Assembly: GCA_025935155.1 (NCBI GenBank)
Contig: JAICVV010000141.1
Coordinates: 1 to 5,937, forward strand
DNA: 5,937 nt
Direction of reading: 5' to 3'
Source of the DNA: Alphaproteobacteria bacterium
GTDB taxonomy: Bacteria; Pseudomonadota; Alphaproteobacteria; Micropepsales; Micropepsaceae
Under the pieces are notes generated by a model, which worked only from the letters and a program-made list of their open reading frames with translations, made no database searches and was not told where the DNA came from. A program made the position numbers and the translations under genes. Within the stretch, counting starts at the first letter, position 1. Every line of letters starts with the position of its first letter. Shown here piece after piece: positions 1 to 5,708 of this stretch.

Positions 1-7
1 GCAGCTT

Positions 8-1021
8 TTGAGCGATCCCCCTACAAGTCCGAAGGGTTACGATCATGTTGGCGTGATTGGCGCCGGCGCCTGGGGCACGGCGCTCGCCATCGCGGCAGCG
101 CGCGCGGGGCGGCAGGTCACGCTGTGGGCACGAGAGGCGGCGGTCGCCGGAGCGGTCAATAACCATCATGAAAATCCGGCGTACCTGCCCGGCGTGAGGC
201 TCCCCGTTGCAATTTCCGCAACTGGCGATCTGGCACAAACCACATCCGCAGATGCGATCCTTCTGGCGGTGCCGGCCCAGCATGTGCGCGCGATCCTTTC
301 GGCCGTTCAAATGCCGCTGAAACCCGGTGCCCCCGTTGTGGTCTGCGCCAAGGGGATCGAACGCAGGAGCGGCAAATTGATGAGCGAAGTATTGGCGGAA
401 TTTCTCCCCCCTGCTCGGATCGCAATTCTTTCGGGTCCATCCTTCGCCCGCGATGTTGCAAACGGATTGCCCACCGGCGTTACCGTCGCTGCACCGATGC
501 AAGCCGCACAGCGGCTGCAGGCTTCGCTTGGACATGGCAGCTTTCGTCCCTACGCCTCAGACGATGTCATCGGCGTCGCGCTTGGGGGCGCGGCAAAGAA
601 TGTCTACGCCATTGCCTGCGGCATTGTAGACGGCATGGGATTGGGCGAGAGCGCGCGCGCCGCGCTGCTGGCCCGCAGTTTCGCCGAACTGCGCAGGCTG
701 GGGGAAGCACTCGGCGCCCGGGCTGAAACCTTGATGGGCCTCTCAGGCCTCGGCGATCTGGTGCTGACTGCGACCAGCGCCACGTCGCGCAACTTCGCCT
801 TCGGCGTTGCAATCGGCAAAGGTGCAACGCGCGCCGAACTGGATGCGCGGGGACACCCGCTGGCCGAAGGCGTCGAGACAGCGCCGGCGCTGGTGGCGCG
901 CGCTCACCGCGAGGACGTAGAATTGCCGGTCGCCGCCACCACAGCCGCCATCCTCGATGGCACCCTTGCGCTCGATGCCGCGGTGCCGCTGTTAATGTCC
1001 CGTCCGCTCAAGGCCGAATAG
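8..1021 (+). CDS. gpsA: NAD(P)+-dependent glycerol-3-phosphate dehydrogenase GpsA
   Basis: Cytosolic enzyme that reduces dihydroxyacetone phosphate to sn-glycerol 3-phosphate, the backbone precursor of phospholipids. The 337-residue product has the usual family length. Visible signatures: the N-terminal Rossmann motif GAGAWGT at residues 18-24; CAKGIE at 113-118; LSGPSFA at 141-147; the catalytic lysine in AAKN (K197); and the GLSGLGDL...SRN block at 244-262, including the conserved Asp 250. The start is uncertain. TTG at 8 gives a normal N-terminus about ten residues ahead of the Rossmann strand, but the frame is open to the window edge, so the true start could lie outside. A TGA in another frame at 9-11 overlaps the TTG and could be the stop of an upstream gene (tsaD often precedes gpsA in alphaproteobacteria, from general knowledge). 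It is the first gene of a three-gene + strand run. Confidence 0.97.
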   Translation: MSDPPTSPKGYDHVGVIGAGAWGTALAIAAARAGRQVTLWAREAAVAGAVNNHHENPAYLPGVRLPVAISATGDLAQTTSADAILLAVPAQHVRAILSAVQMPLKPGAPVVVCAKGIERRSGKLMSEVLAEFLPPARIAILSGPSFARDVANGLPTGVTVAAPMQAAQRLQASLGHGSFRPYASDDVIGVALGGAAKNVYAIACGIVDGMGLGESARAALLARSFAELRRLGEALGARAETLMGLSGLGDLVLTATSATSRNFAFGVAIGKGATRAELDARGHPLAEGVETAPALVARAHREDVELPVAATTAAILDGTLALDAAVPLLMSRPLKAE

Positions 1022-1024
1022 GAG
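1020..1024 (+). promoter_or_regulatory. Ribosome binding site of the YciI-like gene, overlapping the gpsA stop
   Basis: AGGAG sits five bases before the ATG at 1030 and shares its first two bases with the gpsA TAG stop (1019-1021). A ribosome terminating on gpsA would cover this site, which suggests translational coupling. Confidence 0.8.
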
Positions 1025-1029
1025 ACGCC

Positions 1030-1320
1030 ATGCTGTTCGTTGTTATTGCCACCGACAAGAAAGACTCGCTCAAGTTGCGCATGGAAACACGCGAAGCGCA
1101 CTTCGCCTATGCGCGGGAAACGGGCGCGATCAAACTTGGCGGGCCGTTTCTCGATGCCGATGGCGAGATGGCCGGCAGCCTCATCATCTTCGAAGCAGAG
1201 GACATTGAAACTGCCCGCGCATGGCATGTCAACGATCCCTACGTGAAAGCGGGATTGTTCGCGCACTCCGAAGTGCGGCCGTGGAAACTGACCTTCAATC
1301 CTGTTGGCGCAGAATTCTAA
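1030..1320 (+). CDS. YciI-family (YCII domain) protein
   Basis: Small 96-residue protein that is entirely one YCII domain, a ferredoxin-like alpha/beta fold related to dimeric alpha-beta barrel proteins. Visible family features are an N-terminal beta strand (MLFVVIATD), R21 and H24 in the first helix, the GGPF turn at 37-40 followed by D42, a G49-S50 turn before the central strand, the DPY motif at 69-71 and the C-terminal strand EVRPWKL (81-87). H24 with a nearby Asp fits the His/Asp pair proposed as the active site in YciI proteins. The biochemical role of the family is not settled, so no reaction is assigned. The ATG at 1030 is well supported by the AGGAG five bases upstream. The gene lies 8 bases after gpsA and 12 bases before the EVE gene, so it is almost certainly cotranscribed with both. 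Confidence 0.92.
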   Translation: MLFVVIATDKKDSLKLRMETREAHFAYARETGAIKLGGPFLDADGEMAGSLIIFEAEDIETARAWHVNDPYVKAGLFAHSEVRPWKLTFNPVGAEF

Positions 1321-1332
1321 CGGGGGTGCGGG

Positions 1333-1749
1333 GTGAACTATTGGCTGTTCAAGACAGAGCCGGACGCCTTCTCATGGGACCTGCAGAAAGCGCGCGGGAG
1401 CAAGGGAGAACCGTGGAGCGGCGTGCGCAACTGGCAGGCCGCGCGCAACATGAAAGAGATGAAGAAAGGCGATCTCGGCTTCTTCTATCACACTGGCGAC
1501 GAGAAGCGGATCGTCGGCATTGTCGAAGTGATCGGGGAATACCGGAAAGATCCGACTGACCAGACTGGGCGTTTCGGCCTTGTGGATGTGAAGGCCGTGC
1601 GCGATGTGCCCGAACCCGTGACGCTTGCGCAATGCAAGGCCGATCCCAGGCTCAAGAATATGGTGCTGGTGAAATACTCGCGCCTATCGGTGCAGCCCGT
1701 GACCGAAGCCGAGTGGAACCACATCTGCCGGCTGGGCGGCGTGAGGTAA
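1333..1749 (+). CDS. EVE-domain protein (THYN1-like)
   Basis: A 138-residue protein made of a single EVE domain, a PUA-like beta-barrel fold related to human THYN1 and to YTH readers. Family proteins are thought to bind modified bases in DNA or RNA. Hallmarks present: YWLFKTEP at 3-10; W28 and the VRNW motif at 31-34 continuing to A36 and N39; K45-G46-D47; FFYH at 50-53; and the C-terminal RLSVQPV at 117-123. The length is normal for a stand-alone EVE protein. The start is tightly bounded: the YciI stop (TAA 1318-1320) is in the same frame, only four codons separate it from GTG 1333, and none of those four is a start codon. The upstream sequence is G-rich (CGGGGG at 1321-1326) rather than a classical Shine-Dalgarno, so expression probably depends on coupling to the gene before it. 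It is the last gene of the gpsA operon and converges on the next gene. Confidence 0.94.
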   Translation: MNYWLFKTEPDAFSWDLQKARGSKGEPWSGVRNWQAARNMKEMKKGDLGFFYHTGDEKRIVGIVEVIGEYRKDPTDQTGRFGLVDVKAVRDVPEPVTLAQCKADPRLKNMVLVKYSRLSVQPVTEAEWNHICRLGGVR

Positions 1750-1776
1750 TCACACGCAACAGGATGATGCGCGCCG

Positions 1777-2217
1777 TTATCGCTGCCGCTGGTACAGAAC
1801 GGTGCCATCGGGCTGAATGACGCTGTAAAGCGCCACGCAGCGCGGGTTCTTGAAATCGCGGCACATCAGATCGACCAGAATGACATAGCGCGCCGCCGCC
1901 GTCGCGCCGACGCAGGCGTAGCGCCCCCGAACCTGCGTCGCCGTGGGAGCGCGCGTCATGAGCGCGGCATAATTCGGGACGATGCCGAAGTTCTTGGCCG
2001 TAGTGACCGCCTGAGTGCAGACCATTTCGACGCTCTTGAGGAAGGCTGCCTGGCTGGCGCGGTTGGCTGCCACGATCTGTTCCGGCGAAGGTTTGCTGAA
2101 GTGGACAAACGCGATCACAGCGAGCGCCACGATGGTACCGCCCACAATGGTAATCAGCGCGGCATGCCATTCCCAGGTCAGCCACGTGCGCGTGCGCGGC
2201 TCTAATGTCTGCGACAT
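1777..2217 (-). CDS. Hypothetical single-pass membrane-anchored protein
   Basis: I do not recognise this 146-residue protein. It has a short N-terminal tail with Arg 8 and Arg 10, one hydrophobic segment at about residues 19-39, and a soluble C-terminal part of roughly 105 residues. The positive-inside rule puts that part in the periplasm. The soluble part contains four cysteines (C67, C102, C119, C127), which could form two disulfides there. It ends in an Asp-Gly turn and a short basic tail (DGTVLYQRQR). The ATG at 2217 has an AGGGG (2224-2228) six bases upstream. The gene starts 15 bases after the mmsA stop on the same strand, so the two are probably cotranscribed, but nothing in the protein suggests a role in valine breakdown. 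Its stop is 27 bases from that of the convergent EVE gene. Codon use resembles its neighbours. Confidence 0.8.
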   Translation of the reverse strand: MSQTLEPRTRTWLTWEWHAALITIVGGTIVALAVIAFVHFSKPSPEQIVAANRASQAAFLKSVEMVCTQAVTTAKNFGIVPNYAALMTRAPTATQVRGRYACVGATAAARYVILVDLMCRDFKNPRCVALYSVIQPDGTVLYQRQR

Positions 2218-2232
2218 TCAGTGCCCCTGAAG

Positions 2233-3732
2233 CTATTTCATTGTCGGAATGTTGAAGTCCGGATGCTCGCGAACGCCGCCCTTGGGCCAGCGCGCCGTCA
2301 CCGTTTTGATCTTGGTGTAGAAGCGCACGCCTTCCGGCCCATGCACGTTCACATCGCCGAAGGCCGAACGTTTCCAGCCGCCGAAGGTATGATAGGCCAA
2401 CGGCACGGGAATCGGGAAATTGATACCGACCATGCCGACATTCACCTTGGAGGCGAATTCGCGCGCGGCATCGCCGTCACGCGTGAAGATGGCGACGCCG
2501 TTGCCGTACTGGTGTTTCGACGGCAGCGCGGCCGCTTCGTCGAATTCATGCGCCCGCACGATCTGCAACACCGGCCCGAAGATTTCGTCCTTGTAGGATT
2601 GCATTTCCGGCGTGACACGATCGAACAGCGTGCCGCCGAGATAGAAGCCGTTCTCGTAACCCTGCAGCTTGAATCCCCGTCCATCGACAAGCAGCTCGGC
2701 GCCTTCCTTCACCGCCATGTCGATATAGTCGATCACGCGCTGTTTTTGCGCCGCTGTTACCATTGGCCCATAGGAGGAATCCGGATCGGTCGGCGGGCCG
2801 ACCTTCAATGTTTCCACGCGCGGCTTCAGCCGTTCGATCAGCGCGTCCGCAAGCTTGTCGCCCACCGGCACGGCTACCGGCAGCGCCATGCAGCGCTCGC
2901 CGGCCGAACCGTAAGCCGAGCCGATCAATGCATCCGTCACCTGGTCAAGGTCGGCATCCGGCATGATGATGGCGTGGTTTTTGGCGCCGCCCATCGCCTG
3001 CACGCGTTTGCCGTGCGCCGTGCCGTGTGAATAGACGTACTCGGCAATGGTGGAAGACCCCACGAAGCTCACCGCCTTGATATCGGGATCTTCGAGGATG
3101 GCATCGACCGCTTCTTTGTCGCCATTGACGACCTGCAGGACGCCGGCCGGCGCGCCCGCCTCCATCATCAGCTCGGCGAGGCGCAGAGGAACGGAAGGGT
3201 CTTTCTCGCTCGGCTTGTTGATGAAGCAGTTGCCGCAGGCGATCGCCACGCCGAACATCCACATCGGGATCATGGCGGGAAAATTGAAGGGCGTGATTCC
3301 GGCGCATACGCCGAGGGGCTGGCGTATGGAGTAGATGTCGATGCCCGGCCCGGCGCCTTCGGTGTATTCGCCCTTCTGCAGATGCGGGATGCCGCAGGCA
3401 AATTCGATCACTTCCAGTCCGCGCTGAACGTCGCCGCGGGAATCCGCCAGCACCTTGCCGTGCTCGGACGAAAGCATGTGGGCGAGCTCGTCCATGTTCT
3501 TCTCGACCAGCGCCTTGAAATTGAACAGCACGCGGGCGCGGCGCTGCGGGTTGACGCTTGCCCATTCGGGAAAGACGGCCAGCGCCGCCTCAACCGCCTT
3601 GCGCACCTCCGCGCGGCTCGCAAACGCCACCTTGGCCTGCACTTCGCCCGTGGCGGGATCGAACACATCGCCGAAGCGGCCGGACGTGCCCTTCACATGC
3701 TTGCCGGCGATGAAATGATCGAGCTCTTTCAT
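2233..3732 (-). CDS. mmsA: Methylmalonate-semialdehyde dehydrogenase (CoA-acylating)
   Basis: Cytosolic aldehyde dehydrogenase of the MmsA/IolA branch. It oxidises methylmalonate semialdehyde (or malonate semialdehyde) with NAD+ and CoA to propionyl-CoA (or acetyl-CoA) plus CO2/bicarbonate, in valine, thymine and inositol breakdown. Counting 499 residues from ATG 3732: the Rossmann/active-site motif GITPFNFP at 145-152 with N150; VGSST at 224-228; MGGAKNH at 247-253; the catalytic Cys in GERCMA (C281); EIFGPV at 383-388; and FGGWKRSAFGD at 450-460. Arg 280 next to Cys 281, and Arg 104 in the RGDVQRG stretch, match by spacing the two arginines known to matter in Bacillus IolA. This supports the CoA-acylating subfamily over generic dehydrogenases. 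Two in-frame ATGs exist. AGGGA at 3741-3745 lies 8 bases from ATG 3732 but only 2 from ATG 3738, so 3732 is preferred (3738 would give 501 residues). No other valine or inositol gene is in the window. Confidence 0.97.
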   Translation of the reverse strand: MKELDHFIAGKHVKGTSGRFGDVFDPATGEVQAKVAFASRAEVRKAVEAALAVFPEWASVNPQRRARVLFNFKALVEKNMDELAHMLSSEHGKVLADSRGDVQRGLEVIEFACGIPHLQKGEYTEGAGPGIDIYSIRQPLGVCAGITPFNFPAMIPMWMFGVAIACGNCFINKPSEKDPSVPLRLAELMMEAGAPAGVLQVVNGDKEAVDAILEDPDIKAVSFVGSSTIAEYVYSHGTAHGKRVQAMGGAKNHAIIMPDADLDQVTDALIGSAYGSAGERCMALPVAVPVGDKLADALIERLKPRVETLKVGPPTDPDSSYGPMVTAAQKQRVIDYIDMAVKEGAELLVDGRGFKLQGYENGFYLGGTLFDRVTPEMQSYKDEIFGPVLQIVRAHEFDEAAALPSKHQYGNGVAIFTRDGDAAREFASKVNVGMVGINFPIPVPLAYHTFGGWKRSAFGDVNVHGPEGVRFYTKIKTVTARWPKGGVREHPDFNIPTMK

Positions 3733-3854
3733 GGACATCTTCCCTGATGGTGGAAAGGCCGTCCCCAGCGGCCCAAGCCGGGCTGTTTAGCCAAGGAGCA
3801 CGCCTGCGGCAACGCGCATGACCGCGCAGCCGCCGAAACAAGAGCAAGCCGCGA
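3733..3854. other. Spacer between the histidine kinase gene and mmsA
   Basis: A 122-base gap on the strand read by both flanking genes. It holds the mmsA Shine-Dalgarno (3741-3745) and two short stem-loops: CGGC/GCCG at 3769-3772 and 3777-3780, and GGCT/AGCC at 3781-3784 and 3789-3792. Neither is followed by a T tract in either direction, so neither is called as a terminator. No clear -35/-10 pair is visible. I cannot say whether mmsA has its own promoter here. Confidence 0.5.
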
Positions 3855-4973
3855 TCAGCGCGTTTCGTGCGAGCCATTGGCCGGCTGCTCGGGTGCCGCA
3901 GCCGCGCGGGTGAAGGTAATTGTTACGCGCATGCCTTGGCCTGCTACCGATTCCACCTGAAAGCCTGCTTTTGCATTCTCCCGCAGAGAACGGACGATCA
4001 GCGACGAAAGCTTGCCGGGCCGCGGCCATTCCGCCCCTTCGGGGAGGCCATTGCCGTCGTCGGCCACGGTCACCCGGCAGCCGTTCCCGTCGGACAGGCT
4101 GTGCAGGGTGATCACCCCACCTTCGCGGCCGGCGAACGCATGCTTAAGGGCGTTGGTGAGCAATTCGTTCACGACCAGCCCGGCCGGCATCGCGACATTG
4201 ACCGACACCGGATAGGCATCGACCTTCAGATCGAGCCTGATTCCCTCAACGGCATACGAGCGCAGCGCAGCGGTGGCGATCTGGCCGAGATAGATCCCGA
4301 GATCGATCTCGTCCGCCGCGCCATGCTCGTCCAGCAATCCGTAGAGAATTTTGATGGCCTCCACCCGTCCGGCGAGGCGATCGAAAGCGCCGGATCCGGT
4401 TCGATTCTCCGCGTTTCGCGCCTCAATACGCAACAAGGCTGCGATCATCTGGAGGTTGTTCTTGACGCGATGCTGAACCTCCCGCAGCAAAACGTCTTTG
4501 TCGCGGAGTTGCTTTTCCAGCTCTTCGCGCCGCCGGTGAGCGGCGACCTCGACAAGCGCCACAAAGCGATAGCAGGGTGTTCCGTCCTCGTTTTCAATGA
4601 CGTTCGAGTACGCCTCGGCGAAGACGGGCGCTGCTTCTCCACGCTCGATGCTGAACGTTCCGATGTAGTCGCTCGACTCTGTCACCGCCCGGCCAAGCGG
4701 ACGCGCTGCCCCATGCTGACCGTCGTTTTCATGACCCGTCAGCGCGTCCCAGGTTTTTGCAACCAGTGCTTCGGCGGACTGCCCGGACACGCGCTCGAAT
4801 TCCGGATTGGCATACACAATACGTTCGGGCGGCCCCATCTCGGAAACGACGATGGCGAGCGGAACCTGGTCGAGGAAACGTCTGAATTGTTCGCTTTCCA
4901 GCGCGCCGGCCAAATCGGGCGCTGCTAGCAATGCTTCCACCGTCTGCTCTGGCTTGTCGCCGTTGTTTGCCAC
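3855..4973 (-). CDS. Soluble PAS-domain sensor histidine kinase (HisKA_2 type)
   Basis: Two-component sensor kinase that autophosphorylates on a histidine and passes the phosphate to a response regulator. Counting 372 residues from GTG 4973: a PAS domain at about 30-145 (VPLAIVVSE entry strand, IVYANPEFERVSG core); a charged, probably coiled-coil linker at about 146-168; a HisKA_2 dimerisation domain with phosphoacceptor H168 in QHRVKNN; and a HATPase_c domain with N-box N269/E270/N274 and KH at 277-278, DDGNG at 305-309 and GQG at 345-347. All catalytic boxes are intact. The Ala/Pro-rich tail is low complexity. There is no membrane segment, so the kinase is cytosolic. The PAS domain lacks the LOV flavin-Cys motif, so the ligand is unknown. 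The start is GTG 4973, because GGAGGAG lies four bases before it; an in-frame ATG at 5057 has no Shine-Dalgarno. No response regulator is in the window. Many alphaproteobacterial kinases of this type feed the PhyR stress pathway, which is only a possibility here. Confidence 0.94.
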   Translation of the reverse strand: MANNGDKPEQTVEALLAAPDLAGALESEQFRRFLDQVPLAIVVSEMGPPERIVYANPEFERVSGQSAEALVAKTWDALTGHENDGQHGAARPLGRAVTESSDYIGTFSIERGEAAPVFAEAYSNVIENEDGTPCYRFVALVEVAAHRRREELEKQLRDKDVLLREVQHRVKNNLQMIAALLRIEARNAENRTGSGAFDRLAGRVEAIKILYGLLDEHGAADEIDLGIYLGQIATAALRSYAVEGIRLDLKVDAYPVSVNVAMPAGLVVNELLTNALKHAFAGREGGVITLHSLSDGNGCRVTVADDGNGLPEGAEWPRPGKLSSLIVRSLRENAKAGFQVESVAGQGMRVTITFTRAAAAPEQPANGSHETR

Positions 4974-5128
4974 GCGGCTCCTCCAAGAGAGCCGAATTAG
5001 CGTGTGCGGGTTGGGCGGTAAAGCGGAGACAAGGAAAGAGCAGCGCTCCGGCGGCATAAATCATCGGACAAGAGGCAACTTATCGAAAGTGAAGTTTTGG
5101 CGCGCCTTGCTGCGGCCTCAATGCACCT
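4974..5128. other. Spacer between the five-helix protein gene and the kinase gene
   Basis: A 155-base gap on the coding strand of both flanking genes. It carries the kinase Shine-Dalgarno and an AT-richer stretch at about 5056-5098 where a kinase promoter could lie. A 5-base inverted repeat (AACTT 5077-5081, AAGTT 5092-5096) is too short to call an operator. No convincing -35/-10 pair is visible. Confidence 0.4.
4978..4984 (-). promoter_or_regulatory. Ribosome binding site that fixes the kinase start at GTG 4973
   Basis: On the - strand this reads GGAGGAG, a near-perfect anti-16S match four bases before GTG 4971-4973 (six bases if GGAGG is taken as the core). The alternative ATG at 5057 has no purine-rich stretch ahead of it. 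Confidence 0.85.
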
Positions 5129-5662
5129 TCATTCGTGCGGTTCGTGCCGTTTCTGCCGCACCATCAGGGCGGCGAACGCAACCGAGTCCCATGCGTTGTG
5201 GATGCCCACAAACAGCAGCAGCAACACACCGGCACCGATTCCGAAAAGCGCCTGCTCCGGATGCGAGGCTGCCCAGAATGCCGACGCGATCAGTACGGCG
5301 TAAGCGGCAAGCGGCATGACCGCATGGCACAACCAGTCTTCGACGTCCGGCGCATAGGCCAATTGCACGCGCATACGCCGCGTTACGATAAGCGAATAGA
5401 CGAACCCTCCCGCCCCTACGAGACCGGAGGCAATCGCAGCGTAATCCATTGCAGGCCAAGGCGCGCGCAATAGCACCGATAGCAGCAGCGCGGCTGCGAA
5501 ATGAACGACGGTCGGCGTCCCGAACGCCGCATTCGCTTCCTTCACGCGCGACGATGGCCGCTCGGCCATCAAGGTCATGACGACGAACTGCAGGCCGATC
5601 AGCGCGCCGGCGGCCGAGCCGACGATCACATAAAAACTGTCCCACGCATCCAATGCGTGCAC
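5129..5662 (-). CDS. Hypothetical five-helix inner-membrane protein
   Basis: I do not recognise a named family for this 177-residue, strongly hydrophobic protein. Likely membrane segments are at about 9-32, 51-67, 74-95, 111-131 and 138-163. Basic residues cluster in the loop at 33-50 (R35, R39, K41), at 95-98 (RRMR) and in the C-terminal tail (RQKRHEPHE). By the positive-inside rule this gives the N-terminus outside and the C-terminus inside. The first segment has a GxxxGAxxGLQFVV-like small-residue pattern that I recall from uncharacterised small proteobacterial membrane proteins. AWDS occurs both at 6-9 and at 157-160. The start is GTG 5662, because AGGAGG at 5668-5673 lies five bases upstream; the out-of-frame ATG at 5664 leads nowhere useful. 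The gene is on the same strand as the kinase, 155 bases upstream of it, so shared transcription is possible but not shown. Confidence 0.83.
   Translation of the reverse strand: MHALDAWDSFYVIVGSAAGALIGLQFVVMTLMAERPSSRVKEANAAFGTPTVVHFAAALLLSVLLRAPWPAMDYAAIASGLVGAGGFVYSLIVTRRMRVQLAYAPDVEDWLCHAVMPLAAYAVLIASAFWAASHPEQALFGIGAGVLLLLFVGIHNAWDSVAFAALMVRQKRHEPHE
5643..5659 (-). repeat. Perfect 7-bp hairpin directly after the start codon of the five-helix protein gene
   Basis: On the + strand CACGCAT (5643-5649), loop CCA, ATGCGTG (5653-5659): a perfect inverted repeat. It starts at the base after the GTG start codon (5660-5662) and spans codons 2 to 7. In the mRNA it would form a compact stem with a three-base loop immediately downstream of the initiation codon. 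Any regulatory role is inference. Confidence 0.5.
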
Positions 5663-5667
5663 ATGTT

Positions 5668-5673
5668 CCTCCT
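5668..5673 (-). promoter_or_regulatory. Ribosome binding site of the five-helix protein gene
   Basis: Reads AGGAGG on the - strand, five bases before GTG 5660-5662. It is a full-strength match and decides the start codon of that gene. Confidence 0.85.
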
Positions 5674-5708
5674 GCGCAGGCGAAAACGTCCTTGGGCGGC
5701 CACGCTGC

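Noticed and set aside
1750..1776. Shared terminator between the convergent EVE and hypothetical genes
   Set aside because: The 27-base gap contains no stem-loop or T tract.
2221..3030. Long + strand frame of 269 residues opposite mmsA
   Set aside because: It lies wholly antisense to an intact, well-recognised dehydrogenase gene, has a His/Arg-rich composition and no domain. It is the shadow of GC-rich codon bias.
3769..3792. Two 4-bp stem-loops between the kinase gene and mmsA as a terminator
   Set aside because: Stems are too short and no T tract follows on either strand.
3796..3825. Ten-codon - strand frame (MRVAAGVLLG) after the kinase stop as a small gene
   Set aside because: Too short, with no clear ribosome binding site or recognisable family.
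4861..4884. GGAAC followed by CGTC, resembling an EcfG stress-sigma promoter
   Set aside because: The spacing is 13 bases rather than about 16-17, and it lies inside the kinase coding region on the opposite strand.
3867..4928. Long + strand frame of 353 residues opposite the histidine kinase gene
   Set aside because: Antisense to a gene with all kinase motifs in order. Composition is unlike a real protein and no motif is recognisable.
5077..5096. Inverted repeat AACTT-N10-AAGTT before the kinase gene
   Set aside because: Only five bases per arm. The T run follows it on the + strand, where no gene ends, so it is neither a useful terminator nor a convincing operator.
5118..5645. Second - strand frame of about the same length overlapping the five-helix protein
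   Set aside because: Arg/Cys-rich out-of-frame shadow. The overlapping frame has membrane helices, a good Shine-Dalgarno and sensible topology.
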